A DNA stretch of 23,277 nt from CBIHLX01 sp966210935 (GCA_966210935.1 CBIHLX010000009.1:1-23277), one strand, 5' to 3'; counted from the stretch's first letter, positions 6,351 to 15,009 are shown. The notes: generated by a model from the sequence alone, not told the origin. A program made the numbers and translations.

Positions 6351-7013
6351 ATGGATAGTTTAATACAGCAGCTTCGCCCCCATGCCACAGTGCGCTTTGC
6401 GAAAAAAGGTTCTAATATTCTATTCCAAGGCGAAGTTCCACGCCGTGTTTCTATCGTGCGCGACGGCATTGTGCGCGCATATACAATTACCTCTACCGGC
6501 GAAGAGCGCACCATAGCCCTGTATGGCAAAGATGACGTCTTTCCACTGACTTGGATCATGGGCGAAACCACTAACTCACTTTTCTACTATGAAGCACTGA
6601 CTGATGTGCGCCTCATGACCACCACAAAAGATGCCTTCCTTAACACCACGATGACAGACTCGGCTCATCTGGCGACAATTTTTGGCTATGTTGGTAAACT
6701 CTATACTTCGCTTCTTTTACGTATCACTGGACTTGAGCAGTCTCGAGCGATTGAAAAGATTGGCTTTACCCTTTACTATCTTCTCTTCCGATACGGCAAC
6801 GAGGATAAGCCGGGTATTTTTACAGTCAACATAAAGCTTAGTCAATTGATGATTGCTAGCCTCGTTGGCCTCACCCGTGAAAGTACTGCCAAAAATCTCA
6901 AGGTATTAAAAGACAAGAAAATCATCAGCTACACCAAGTCTTCTTACAAAATTAATAAGGAAAAATTAGAAGCCTTCCTCGGTGAGGACGGCTTCCGTGA
7001 TTTACAGCTATAG
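6351..7013 (+). CDS. Crp/Fnr-family transcriptional regulator
   Basis: A 220-residue regulator with an N-terminal cyclic-nucleotide-binding-like jelly roll (about 8-105), a long dimerisation helix (about 107-145) and a C-terminal winged helix (about 150-218). The recognition helix reads LTRESTAKNLKVL. Arg176, Glu177 and Lys181 align with E. coli CRP Arg180, Glu181 and Arg185, the residues that read GTGA. There is no Cys cluster as in FNR, and the cAMP-pocket signature (GE-A-L...R-A/S) is missing, so the effector is probably not cAMP. Its own promoter region carries two CRP-like sites. The gene ends 5 bp from the convergent receiver gene. Confidence 0.9.
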   Translation: MDSLIQQLRPHATVRFAKKGSNILFQGEVPRRVSIVRDGIVRAYTITSTGEERTIALYGKDDVFPLTWIMGETTNSLFYYEALTDVRLMTTTKDAFLNTTMTDSAHLATIFGYVGKLYTSLLLRITGLEQSRAIEKIGFTLYYLLFRYGNEDKPGIFTVNIKLSQLMIASLVGLTRESTAKNLKVLKDKKIISYTKSSYKINKEKLEAFLGEDGFRDLQL

Positions 7014-7018
7014 TGTCG

Positions 7019-7405
7019 CTACGATGCGTTTACTGACGCAATATCTTCAACGATTTTAATCAGCTCTTTGGGGGCGGCGCGCGCTTTTAATACATAGCGA
7101 TCGGCGCCAAGCTCATACGCTTCGTCCACTTCCTTCTTTGCGTCATAGTTGCTAAAGACGATAATCGTCGTGTCTTCATGAGACGGCGCGTCGTAGTTTT
7201 TGAGGAATTCAATACCGTCCATCACTGGCATGCGTAAATCTAGAAAAATGATATCCGGGTCACTGCCTTGCTCGAGCGTCTCAAGCGCCTCTTTACCATT
7301 AAAGGCGGTTGCTACGTCGTAGCCTGAGGAAGTCAGGATCATCTCATACGCACTGTTAAGATCGGTATCGTCTTCAACGATTAAAATACTTACCTTATCT
7401 TTCAT
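7019..7405 (-). CDS. Single-domain response regulator (receiver only)
   Basis: A stand-alone CheY-like receiver, 128 aa. Acidic pocket Glu11-Asp12-Asp13, phospho-acceptor Asp56 in IIFLDLRMP, switch Ser85 and conserved Lys107 are all present. GAGG upstream of the ATG at 7405 supports this start over a longer one at 7432. It is the last gene of the two-component operon, 69 bp after the receiver-kinase gene, and has no output domain. It probably acts by protein contact or as a phosphate-transfer partner. Confidence 0.9.
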   Translation of the reverse strand: MKDKVSILIVEDDTDLNSAYEMILTSSGYDVATAFNGKEALETLEQGSDPDIIFLDLRMPVMDGIEFLKNYDAPSHEDTTIIVFSNYDAKKEVDEAYELGADRYVLKARAAPKELIKIVEDIASVNAS

Positions 7406-7474
7406 AGTTCCTCGATTTATTACTCTCTTCATTTTACTACTGTAACGACATATAGGTGTAAGATTTCTTACTTT

Positions 7475-8599
7475 TTAGCCATCTTTTGGTAAACCTACCG
7501 AAAATATCGAGCCTTTTGGGACATTCGGCGCGTAGATCAGACTGCCGTTATGAAGATTGACAATTTTCTTTGCCCAATAAAGACCCAGGCCCGTTCCGCC
7601 CACCTTTGTCGAAAGTGAGTTATCAAGGCGCGAGAACTTTTCAAATAACCGGTTCCGGTCTGCTTCGATGATACCCACGCCCTCGTCACTGATAGCCACT
7701 GTTGCGACCGTGTCATCATGACGAACCGAGACGTTGATCTGCGTGCCCTCCTCAGAGTATTTACTGGCATTGTCGATTAAGTTTTCAAACACCATGCGAA
7801 TTGAGCCAAGGTCAATATTCACCTCGGGCACCTCGGTTGCTGGGTAGAATACTACTGTCTGCTGGCGGCTGTTTAATACTCCGCCAAGATCACGGATCAC
7901 GTCTTCTAGCAGACTATGGAGGTCGACGCTCTCTTTACGCAGCATAATCTGCCCGGCATCAACCTGAGCCACTTTCAAAAGATCCGACACAATACGCAGC
8001 TGACGCTCGTTGTTCTCGTACGCTTTTTTAAGCATAGCCTGCTGCTTAGCCTCAAGCTCACCGACAAACCCCTCGAGAAGCATACCTAAATACTGCTTCA
8101 CTGCCGTCGCCGGCGTGCGCAGCTGGTGCGAAGCAATAGAAATAAACTCATCCTTGCTGCGATTAAGTTCAACTAGGTGCTGGAGACGCTGCTTCTCGAT
8201 CTGCTTGCGCTGCAAAGCATAGTATAAAGCGCGAGATAACACCTCACTATTAATAGTACTTTTAATAAGATAGTCGGCGGCGGCCAGCCGCATCGAGCGC
8301 CACTCTACCTCGCGATCATCCACGCCGGTCAGGAGAATAAATGGCTCCGATCGCTGCTCGGCTTCGGCAAGTTTCAAAAGCTCAAGACCGGTATGTGCAC
8401 CGAGCCGATAGTCGATCATGAATACATCGTGCTGGCGCTCATTTATCAGCTCGAGCGCACGGTCAAATGACGGCGTCCAATCGAGCACAAATGGTGAGTT
8501 CGGAATCGCGCTAAAAGTTTTCTTCAAAAGAAAGAAATCATCTTCATCATCATCGATGACCAGAACACGAACTTTACGATTAAACGCTTCGAGATCCAT
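7475..8599 (-). CDS. Receiver-histidine kinase hybrid (REC-HisKA-HATPase)
   Basis: A soluble kinase of 374 aa. The N-terminal receiver has Asp16-Asp17, phospho-acceptor Asp63 (FMIDYRLG), Thr91 and Lys113. A coiled linker (about 125-150) leads to the HisKA H-box SHQLRTP with phospho-His158, then the N box (FENLIDNASKYS), G1 (DEGVGI), F box and G2 (GGTGLGL). There is no sensor or TM domain, so input must come through the receiver, a relay architecture. The ATG at 8599 overlaps the end of the upstream receiver gene by 20 bp, suggesting translational coupling. A TTG at 8626 is a less likely start. Confidence 0.92.
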   Translation of the reverse strand: MDLEAFNRKVRVLVIDDDEDDFFLLKKTFSAIPNSPFVLDWTPSFDRALELINERQHDVFMIDYRLGAHTGLELLKLAEAEQRSEPFILLTGVDDREVEWRSMRLAAADYLIKSTINSEVLSRALYYALQRKQIEKQRLQHLVELNRSKDEFISIASHQLRTPATAVKQYLGMLLEGFVGELEAKQQAMLKKAYENNERQLRIVSDLLKVAQVDAGQIMLRKESVDLHSLLEDVIRDLGGVLNSRQQTVVFYPATEVPEVNIDLGSIRMVFENLIDNASKYSEEGTQINVSVRHDDTVATVAISDEGVGIIEADRNRLFEKFSRLDNSLSTKVGGTGLGLYWAKKIVNLHNGSLIYAPNVPKGSIFSVGLPKDG

Positions 8600-9047
8600 G
8601 ATTAACAGGCAATTCCACAATCTCAAACCAGTATTTACCGAGAGATGTCATGACACTAATGAGACTATCAAACGTCACCGGTTTAGTGATGAACGAGTTG
8701 ACGCCCAGCTTATACGAACGGTAGATATCTTCCTCGGCCTTCGAGGTCGTGAAGACGACTACTGGAATGTCGTTCAAATTTGGATTAGACTTAATCTCTT
8801 TAAGCGCCTCACGGCCATCTTTACGCGGCATGTTCAAATCGAGCAATATGACACCCGGACGCTCCAGTGGCCGATTAGCGTACTCGCCCTGCTGCAGGAG
8901 ATAGTCAAGCAGCTCCTCGCCATCCTTCACACGAACCAATCGATTGAGTAGCTTACTTTCTTTGAGTGCCTTCTGCGTCAACAAAAAGTCATCATCATCG
9001 TCATCGGCCATCAATATTACGATAGCGTCCTTACTTACGGTCGTCAT
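8580..9047 (-). CDS. Rcp1-like response regulator
   Basis: A 155-aa single receiver of the type paired with phytochrome-like kinases (cyanobacterial Rcp1). The N-terminal acidic run has six consecutive Asp (15-20), the phospho-acceptor is Asp70 (ILLDLNMPRKDG), with Thr100-Thr101 and Lys122 (ITKP). The C-terminal YWFEIVELP motif is typical of this group. No DNA-binding domain. It overlaps the upstream kinase gene by 4 bp (ATGA) and the downstream hybrid kinase by 20 bp, so all three are translated together. Likely direct phosphorylation target of the PAS/GAF kinase. Confidence 0.93.
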   Translation of the reverse strand: MTTVSKDAIVILMADDDDDDFLLTQKALKESKLLNRLVRVKDGEELLDYLLQQGEYANRPLERPGVILLDLNMPRKDGREALKEIKSNPNLNDIPVVVFTTSKAEEDIYRSYKLGVNSFITKPVTFDSLISVMTSLGKYWFEIVELPVNHGSRSV

Positions 9048-11638
9048 AACTTGCGTCCTCCTCCCACCGGCATACGTACTACAAAAGTCGAACCTTGCCC
9101 TTCGGTGCTTTCTGCTGTAATTGTACCATTATAACGCTCAACAATCTTGCGACAAACAGCCAGACCGATACCGGTACCCTCGTAAGCCTCTTTGCCGTGT
9201 AGCCGCTGAAAGACTGCGAAAATACGGTCCAGGTACTTAATATTAAAGCCGATACCGTTATCTTTTACTCTAATCTCGTACACTTGCTTAGTCTGCGTGG
9301 CCGAAATTTCTACGACAGGGTCAACACCAGGTCGTGAAAACTTCAACGCATTACTAATAAGGTTTTGGAAAAGTTGACGCATGTGTGTCGGATCGGCGAT
9401 AACATGCGGCAACTTGCCAATGTCGATCGTGGCCTGGGTGTCATTTATTCGCACTTCAAGGTCACTCACGACATCACGAACCACTTCATTAAGATCAACG
9501 TCACGCCGGGCATTCGGCTTACTCGACACACGCGAAAAGGCGAGCAGGTCTTGAATCAGCGTACTCATGCGTGAGGCTGCATTCTGCATACGCCTTAGGT
9601 ACTCACTTCCTTCTCCCAGCTCGGCGCTATACTCACTTTCCAGTAAGTCACCGAACGCTTGAATCTTACGAAGCGGCTCTTGTAAGTCATGTGACGATAC
9701 ATACGCAAAGTCCTGCAACTCCTGATTACTACGCGCAAGCTCTTTACTATACGCATGGAGCTCCTTTTCGGCAGACTGTCGTTTGATAATCTCCTTATGG
9801 AGACCTTCGTTTGTCTGCTGCAGCTGCTTGGTGCGCTCCGCCACGCGCGACTCCAGCATTTCCTTTTCACGGTTCAATTCAGCCTCTAGTTCATGGCGTC
9901 GCTCAATGTCCTTCAGTGAATCCTGGTATAGTTTCGCATTTGTAATCGACAATGAAACGCGCCCTGCTAGTTCCTCTGCCATGCGTAGGTCGCTCTTTGT
10001 ATACTCGCGACGGGAATCAGACATGGCAAAGCTTATCGCCCCTGCCGGCTTGTTATTAATGAATAGTGGCACAATCATCATGGAGCAAAGATTAAGTGAG
10101 GCGAAAAATTCAAGCTTACCCTTATCTTTGATGAATTTACTCACAAGCTCCATATTCACTACAGGATAGAATTCGGACTTCCCAGTTCGCACGACGTTTG
10201 GAGTACCTCTCGGATCATCAATGTGAATCGGGTTTTGCTTGCGGTACTGCCTCGCAACGGTCACTTTCTTGGGGTTACGGTGCGCCACGGCGACTTGCGT
10301 AAATCCACTGGCGGTATCGTATAAGTCAACCGAACACCAATCCGCTAACGTCGGCACGCTTAGCTTGACGATTTTCTTCAATGTATCGTTATAGTCCAGT
10401 GACGCCGCTAGTTCATGGGATGCATCAGCCAAGAATGCCTGTATTGCCTCATTGCGCTTTTGGTCATCAATATCGGTACAGGTGCCGTACCACTTTTCGA
10501 TTTCACCGGCTTCATTACGAAACGGCAACGCGCGCCCAATCACCCAACGGTAGGTTTTTGTCTTGGCGTAGTACAAGCGATATTCAATCTCATACGGTTC
10601 GCCCGACTTCAGTGACTGCTTCCAACGCTGACGAGCCCGTGCACGATCATCCGGGTGAAAGAGGTTATTCCAGCCTTCACCTTCTGTCTCCCCTGGGTGC
10701 GTACCCGTATAATCGTACCACTGCTGATTGTAGTATTCGTGGTAGCCGTCAGGTCTCGCCACCCAGACCAGCTGGGGCATTGAATCGGCAATGAACCGCA
10801 GGCGAGATTCACTCTCCTCTAGCGCCCGCTCAGCCTCTTTGCGCGCAGTAATGTCAATCATCACTCCAGGAAATGCATACGGCTCGCCGTTGCCGTCGTA
10901 CTCCAGCTCGCCACGGGCAATCACCCAGTGAACTTTTCCAACTTTATCAACCGTACGATATTCCGCCTCGTACGTTTTTCCACTCTCAATTGCAGCCGCA
11001 ATCTGCTCCTTCACCAGAGCACGGTCGTCACGATGAATCGAACTTATAAACTGGTTAATCGGCATGCCTGTCTTGGCGGCTACATCATCAATGCCGAAGA
11101 GCTTTGCAACACCACTATCAGCGACCACTTGATTATCCCTAATCATCCAGGTCCACGATCCGACAAGGCCAGTTGCGAGTGCGTTCGCCTGCTGCATCTC
11201 AGCAAGCCGCAGCTGAGCACTCTTTTCGACCATGTCAGTTACCTCTTCGGTATTTTGAACAATGGCGATTACTTTGCCGCTGTCGTCAGTAATGGGGTGA
11301 TGAATCGCTTGCCAGTAGCGGATGTCAAATTCACCATTTTCATTGGGAATGTCATAGCGAATCACTCCGGTACGTACCGAGCGACCCGTTTTGAGACACT
11401 TTTCTAGCACTTCGTATAACTCGCCACGGCCAGTTTTACGAGCGCGCGCTGACACATCAGGAAAGACCTCGAACAGTCCTTTGCCAATTATTTCATCTCG
11501 AGTTTTACCGGTTGCCTTAAGGTAGCCGTCGCTGGCAGCTATCATCATAAAATTTGGTGGATCGTTTTTTAAGACAACAAGCCCTTCGGGCAAGTCAGTG
11601 AACAGCTTTTTGAAATCAATCAAGTTGATAGTGTGCAT
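9044..11638 (-). CDS. Multi-PAS/GAF sensor histidine kinase
   Basis: Cytoplasmic sensor kinase of 864 aa without TM segments. Domain order: PAS (about 10-135), PAS_3-type (about 150-270, ending MIDITARKEAE), PAS_3-type (about 275-395), GAF (about 410-580), coiled coil (about 585-640), HisKA with phospho-His650 in SSHDLQEPLRK, and HATPase with N box (QNLISNALKFS), G1 (VKDNGIGF) and G2 (GTGIGLAV). The H-box sequence is of the phytochrome-kinase type, and the partner is Rcp1-like. But no PHY domain or bilin-binding motif is recognisable, so light sensing is not supported. The signal is presumably a small ligand or redox state. First gene of the operon, with a -10 box 6 nt before the ATG and no Shine-Dalgarno. 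Confidence 0.93.
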   Translation of the reverse strand: MHTINLIDFKKLFTDLPEGLVVLKNDPPNFMMIAASDGYLKATGKTRDEIIGKGLFEVFPDVSARARKTGRGELYEVLEKCLKTGRSVRTGVIRYDIPNENGEFDIRYWQAIHHPITDDSGKVIAIVQNTEEVTDMVEKSAQLRLAEMQQANALATGLVGSWTWMIRDNQVVADSGVAKLFGIDDVAAKTGMPINQFISSIHRDDRALVKEQIAAAIESGKTYEAEYRTVDKVGKVHWVIARGELEYDGNGEPYAFPGVMIDITARKEAERALEESESRLRFIADSMPQLVWVARPDGYHEYYNQQWYDYTGTHPGETEGEGWNNLFHPDDRARARQRWKQSLKSGEPYEIEYRLYYAKTKTYRWVIGRALPFRNEAGEIEKWYGTCTDIDDQKRNEAIQAFLADASHELAASLDYNDTLKKIVKLSVPTLADWCSVDLYDTASGFTQVAVAHRNPKKVTVARQYRKQNPIHIDDPRGTPNVVRTGKSEFYPVVNMELVSKFIKDKGKLEFFASLNLCSMMIVPLFINNKPAGAISFAMSDSRREYTKSDLRMAEELAGRVSLSITNAKLYQDSLKDIERRHELEAELNREKEMLESRVAERTKQLQQTNEGLHKEIIKRQSAEKELHAYSKELARSNQELQDFAYVSSHDLQEPLRKIQAFGDLLESEYSAELGEGSEYLRRMQNAASRMSTLIQDLLAFSRVSSKPNARRDVDLNEVVRDVVSDLEVRINDTQATIDIGKLPHVIADPTHMRQLFQNLISNALKFSRPGVDPVVEISATQTKQVYEIRVKDNGIGFNIKYLDRIFAVFQRLHGKEAYEGTGIGLAVCRKIVERYNGTITAESTEGQGSTFVVRMPVGGGRKL

Positions 11639-11644
11639 TTTTTT

Positions 11645-11653
11645 ACTATACCA
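11645..11653 (-). promoter_or_regulatory. Extended -10 promoter of the sensor-kinase operon
   Basis: The minus strand reads TGGTATAGT, an extended -10 (TGN plus TATAGT), ending 6 nt before the ATG. The -35 is poor. The predicted transcription start coincides with the start codon, implying a leaderless mRNA. Confidence 0.55.
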
Positions 11654-11660
11654 ATCTATA

Positions 11661-11692
11661 AAGATAAGGGACAGTCATCTGTCCCTTATCTT
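11661..11692 (-). terminator. 14-bp perfect hairpin, probable terminator
   Basis: AAGATAAGGGACAG (11661-11674) pairs perfectly with 11679-11692 across a TCAT loop. It lies 45 bp beyond the stop of the GlsB-like gene. The minus-strand 3' side ends TTATCTTTAT, a modest U-rich tail. It also insulates the sensor-kinase promoter that follows. Confidence 0.65.
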
Positions 11693-11737
11693 GGCTACTA
11701 TGCAGTGCGTGCAAGAAATAACAGTGGGCTGAAATCC

Positions 11738-12007
11738 TTAAACGTTGACGCCACGGCGGCGGGTAAAGGCCTTGACGATCGCCAACAAGATTACAGCACC
11801 AAGGATAGCGACAAGCAGGCCTGGTAGGCTAAACTCATTGACGTCAGCGCCGGTCGTCATACGAACAATCAGTCCACCAATAAAGGCACCGATGATACCG
11901 ACGATAATATTTGCAAGTGCACCCATCTGGGCATTGGTCTTCATAATCATTGAAGCGATCCAACCAGCAAGTGCACCGAATACGATCCATAGTAGAATAT
12001 CTAACAT
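11738..12007 (-). CDS. GlsB/YeaQ/YmgE-family small membrane protein
   Basis: An 89-aa protein with three TM helices, of the family annotated as transglycosylase-associated. It begins MLDILLWIVFGALAGWIASM, has the Gly-rich NIIVGIIGAFIGGLI segment in the middle and a final TM before a basic end (KAFTRRRGVNV). Often induced by stress, biochemical role unclear. AAGGAG is 8 nt before the ATG after the spacer ATAACAAT. A weak CRP-like site lies about 60 bp upstream of the start codon. Confidence 0.88.
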   Translation of the reverse strand: MLDILLWIVFGALAGWIASMIMKTNAQMGALANIIVGIIGAFIGGLIVRMTTGADVNEFSLPGLLVAILGAVILLAIVKAFTRRRGVNV

Positions 12008-12024
12008 ATTGTTATCTCCTTCAC

Positions 12025-12083
12025 GTTATATTGTGCTGATAGAATAACGCGAAAAATCAGTGATTTGTGTGAAATAAATTACG
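12025..12083 (-). promoter_or_regulatory. Promoter region of the GlsB-like gene with weak CRP-like site
   Basis: TATAAC (12025-12030, minus) is the best -10. The hexamer 17 bp upstream (TTCGCG) is a poor -35, which suits an activated promoter. On the plus strand TGTGA-N6-TTACG (12068-12083) matches the CRP consensus at 8 of 10, centred near -58 relative to the inferred start. Matches of this quality are expected by chance a few times in a window this long. Confidence 0.35.
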
Positions 12084-12138
12084 AATTCTTATATTTTGAT
12101 GAATCTTACACCAAATTCTCAGCAATAATGTCTCTTCC

Positions 12139-12597
12139 CTAGTAATCCTCTATAACCACCATACGGTCATAGCCCTCATCTAGACTAGGAGGATGCATTT
12201 GCAGACGATTTGCCATCACTTCTACTGCTCGGTCAGGTACAACTCGTGTACGTTCGCGATTACGCTGTTTGGCGACCGACAGCGGCGTATTAAACCAGTA
12301 AGCCACCACATCCGTCGCTCCGTGTTGACGGCAAAAAATCACCGCCTTTCGGCGATCTTGCTGGCGGGAGTTGGTCATATCAATCACCAGCCCCTTACCT
12401 TGCTGTAAATTCTGCAGAAGACGCTCATGCAGCAAGCGCATTACCACCAGGTGATTGCTTTGATCGCCAGGGTCGCCATTCACTTCAGCGCGTATATCGT
12501 CGGCGCTCAAATAAGCCAGCCCTTCACGCTTCGCGAGTGGCTTCAAATAGGTGGTCTTTCCGCTCCCTGGCACTCCAATCCCAATAACTGCCTTCAT
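12139..12597 (-). CDS. P-loop kinase (AAA_33 / polynucleotide kinase-like)
   Basis: A small (152 aa) ATP-binding protein of the zeta-toxin/T4 polynucleotide-kinase-like superfamily. Walker A is GVPGSGKTT (8-16), followed by LSADDIR. LVIDMTNSRQQDRR is the Walker B/second Asp region, and RNRERTRVVPDRAVEVMANR is the Arg-rich lid. Substrate could be a nucleic-acid 5' end or a small molecule. No phosphatase or ligase partner is adjacent. Two in-frame ATGs (12603 and 12597) are possible. I chose the one immediately before KAVIGIG. Neither has a Shine-Dalgarno. A weak CRP-like sequence TGTGA-N6-CTACA lies at 12630-12645. Confidence 0.82.
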   Translation of the reverse strand: MKAVIGIGVPGSGKTTYLKPLAKREGLAYLSADDIRAEVNGDPGDQSNHLVVMRLLHERLLQNLQQGKGLVIDMTNSRQQDRRKAVIFCRQHGATDVVAYWFNTPLSVAKQRNRERTRVVPDRAVEVMANRLQMHPPSLDEGYDRMVVIEDY

Positions 12598-12670
12598 ATA
12601 CATATTTTTACATATATACTCACACAGAATGTGAAATAGGCTACAGGTACCATCTCGTACAACTTCATAT

Positions 12671-12698
12671 TAAAAGACCTCCCGTAGGAGATCTTTTA
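12671..12698 (-). terminator. Intrinsic terminator of the DUF916-like gene
   Basis: A stem of 12 positions with one mismatch, 12671-12682 against 12687-12698, with a CGTA loop. It ends in a U-rich arm (TCTTTTAATAT on the minus strand), 12 bp past the stop codon at 12711. Confidence 0.8.
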
Positions 12699-12710
12699 AG
12701 CCGAATTCCG

Positions 12711-13730
12711 TTAACGCCGTGGACCGTAGTTACGGAAACTTGGACGTCGCCTACGGCGGACAATCATCCAAATTCCACCTGCTATCAGCGCGATTAAGAC
12801 AAGTAAGCCGATTCCACCTGCAATGAGAATAACCGGCGGCACCACCCAGAACGATTTACTCACTTCAATCGTCTGGTTGTTCGTTCCGTAACTCAATGTT
12901 GCAAGAACAGTATAATGTCCGAAACTATCCGCTTCCTTCAGTGCCACATCCCAACGACGCGCACTATCTGGCAAAATCACATCCCGTGGATCAGTCGCAT
13001 TGAAGTCGGTCGCGTAAACCACTTCACTTCCTTTTTTTACAGAAATCTTACCAAACGGTGCTACCTGAACATTACCAGCATTCTGGAAACGAGCCGTTAC
13101 CTGAAGGTCATTACCGTTTAAGAAGAATGAACCGGTCTTACCTTTTTGTTGGACAGAGAAATCGGTAAGGTCAATCTTTTCCACCGTATCGCCAGGTACG
13201 CGCAGCAAAATCAGCGACGCCACGCTAGCACTCAGGTTGACCTGGCCGCCGTCTTCCGGGGAGGTTGGAGCAAATCGTACAGCTCCAAAGTAACCGCCCG
13301 CCTGAGCGTCACTCGGCACCGTAATCGTCACCTTAACTGTCTTTGACTGCTTGGCAGGGATGACCACATCGCTAAGCGGTGACATAAAGCGCTTCAGGCT
13401 ATGCGTCGGCGCAAACATGTTCTCATCCAGAATCAAAGCCGGCGTACCGCGCTCGTCACCCGCAACGAAGTCGTTTTCAATCGGATGAACCATGATAGCC
13501 TTGTCCGTGAGGTTGGTGATCGTTGTCTGAACCACCTTACTTTCACCTGGGTTGACTTCAATATCAGTACGAACCGGCGACACTTTAAGCGTATTCGCTG
13601 CATTCGTTGCTTGCTGCGCCGCAACTGGCAAGGCTTGGTAACCCAGGGCCAGGATTAAAGCGACAACGAGACCTGTCAGGAGTCGCCCACTCATCCTGCT
13701 CCAATCCACCATTACACCTTGCTGTTTCAT
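12711..13730 (-). CDS. DUF916/WxLIP-like membrane-anchored surface protein (1)
   Basis: Exported protein of up to 339 aa. A signal peptide (about 13-40, cleavage near VAAQQ) is followed by an Ig-like domain (about 47-175: LKVSPVRTDIEVNPGES, then VQTTITNLTDKAI and VVIPAKQSKTVKVTITVPSD). A second beta domain (about 176-290) follows, then SFWVVP, one TM helix (about 299-325) and a basic tail (RRRRRPSFRNYGPRR). This layout is that of Firmicutes WxL-interacting proteins (DUF916 plus DUF3324), which sit on the cell surface and bind peptidoglycan and WxL proteins. The ATG at 13694 with GGAGCAGG in front is an alternative start that gives a neater signal peptide. Homologous to the product of 16003-17058. 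Family call from motifs, not a search. Confidence 0.75.
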   Translation of the reverse strand: MKQQGVMVDWSRMSGRLLTGLVVALILALGYQALPVAAQQATNAANTLKVSPVRTDIEVNPGESKVVQTTITNLTDKAIMVHPIENDFVAGDERGTPALILDENMFAPTHSLKRFMSPLSDVVIPAKQSKTVKVTITVPSDAQAGGYFGAVRFAPTSPEDGGQVNLSASVASLILLRVPGDTVEKIDLTDFSVQQKGKTGSFFLNGNDLQVTARFQNAGNVQVAPFGKISVKKGSEVVYATDFNATDPRDVILPDSARRWDVALKEADSFGHYTVLATLSYGTNNQTIEVSKSFWVVPPVILIAGGIGLLVLIALIAGGIWMIVRRRRRPSFRNYGPRR

Positions 13731-13793
13731 GTATTGTTCACTACTTTCCGTTATGTCAGACTCTACCCAGTAATGAGCATCATTTGATATCTA

Positions 13794-14942
13794 TTAGAAT
13801 TTGCCAGTTGCAATCAAGCTGAGGTCAGCTGAGTACGTACCCGCTGGCGTACCGTTGTTGACACTTGCCCCAAAGGTTAGTGCCATATTCTTATTGTTGG
13901 CTGGCGCATTGTTTGTGTCGAGGAATGGATCACCAAAGATACTAGTGACACCGGTTGCATTACCAGATACGTAATTGAGTGCATAAGTTGTGTCGTTGTA
14001 GCCTGAACCTGTCACTGGCTGGTATGTTCCCATTGCACCAACGGCTGGCGTATCAGTTGCTGTCGCCGTACGTACACCGAACTTAGCTTGGCCTTCAGAA
14101 ATGCCGCTAGTAAGAGCAGGGGAAATGTCACAAGCACTTGGAGCACCGGCGCGAAGCAGACCGCCACAGTTGAGTGCGTTACTCTTTAGACGCACTACCG
14201 CACCACTAGCTGCGTTAGTTGAAATTTGAGTGTTAATTGTACCTGTACTGACCGCGGTTGGTGTCAGGGCGACGATATCGCCGACTGTTTCACCGAGCTT
14301 CAGTACCGGAGAGTTAGTTCCTGTACAGTTAGCACTAATTGCTTGTCCAGATACACAGAAGGTCAAGCTTTCAAGGACAGCACCAGACACACCAACGCTA
14401 TTGGTGATCGAGGTGGCGATACCACCTTCATCAACTGTTGAGCCGGGAGTTTCAGAGGTATAGGCTGTTGCCGCTGCTTCGTTGGCAAATGTTGCGATAC
14501 GCGCATAGAGAGGGCCGGCGGCTGATGGGTTGGTGATGCCGCTAATTGCAACTGACACTTGGTCGTCAGCGCCAATTGCCCCAACAACGATCACCTTACT
14601 CGCACTACCGGTTACATCTGTAAATCCACTTGTGGTCGAAGCAGCACCTGCGGCATTCATGCCACTCGGCGCTGTACAGACCTCACCCATCACTGGACTG
14701 TCACTACAGAAGTCGAGTACAAAGGCACCCGCACCACCCACAGCCGTAAAATTAATCGTGTACGTCACACCTGTCGCTGCTGCCGATGAGCTGCTCAAGC
14801 TGAGTGAGCGGTCTGTTACCTGTGCGGCGGCTGCCATAGCCGGCAGCATTGCGGCAAAAAGCAGCGCAATTGCCGTCACAAAATACCCCATACGGTAATT
14901 AAATAATTTTAAACTTTTTATATCTACTCCCACGTCCCACAT
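13794..14942 (-). CDS. Secreted surface protein, paralogue A
   Basis: Exported protein of about 380 aa, signal peptide ending near MAAAAQ. The mature part opens with DRSLSLSSSS, then an N-terminal beta domain with FCSDSP and VCTAPSGMN (two Cys), a second Cys pair (FCVSGQAISANC), and a C-terminal domain with TNAASGAVV, FGV, YALNYVSGNA and the closing TPAGTYSADLSLIATGKF. The same landmarks occur in paralogues B and C. No membrane anchor, sortase signal or true WxL motif, so retention may depend on the DUF916-like partners. GGAGG abuts the ATG at 14942. A GTG at 14933 has better spacing and may be the real start. Confidence 0.75.
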   Translation of the reverse strand: MWDVGVDIKSLKLFNYRMGYFVTAIALLFAAMLPAMAAAAQVTDRSLSLSSSSAAATGVTYTINFTAVGGAGAFVLDFCSDSPVMGEVCTAPSGMNAAGAASTTSGFTDVTGSASKVIVVGAIGADDQVSVAISGITNPSAAGPLYARIATFANEAAATAYTSETPGSTVDEGGIATSITNSVGVSGAVLESLTFCVSGQAISANCTGTNSPVLKLGETVGDIVALTPTAVSTGTINTQISTNAASGAVVRLKSNALNCGGLLRAGAPSACDISPALTSGISEGQAKFGVRTATATDTPAVGAMGTYQPVTGSGYNDTTYALNYVSGNATGVTSIFGDPFLDTNNAPANNKNMALTFGASVNNGTPAGTYSADLSLIATGKF

Positions 14943-14978
14943 CCTCCAAATTTATGTGTTCTGACTCGTATCGGCCTT

Positions 14979-15009
14979 AGTGTACCACAGTAGTGCTCAT
15001 GCTTGTCAA
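14979..15009 (-). promoter_or_regulatory. Promoter of paralogue A
   Basis: A perfect TTGACA (15004-15009, minus) and TACACT (14979-14984) preceded by TGG as an extended -10. The 19-bp spacing is long. The transcript would carry a leader of about 30 nt ending in GGAGG. Confidence 0.5.

Noticed and set aside
6351..7013. FNR-type oxygen sensor or cAMP-binding CRP
   Set aside because: No N-terminal Cys cluster for a Fe-S centre, and the cAMP-pocket signature is missing.
9044..11638. Phytochrome photoreceptor
   Set aside because: The kinase H-box and Rcp1-like partner look phytochrome-related, but no PHY domain or bilin-binding Cys motif can be seen beside the GAF domain.
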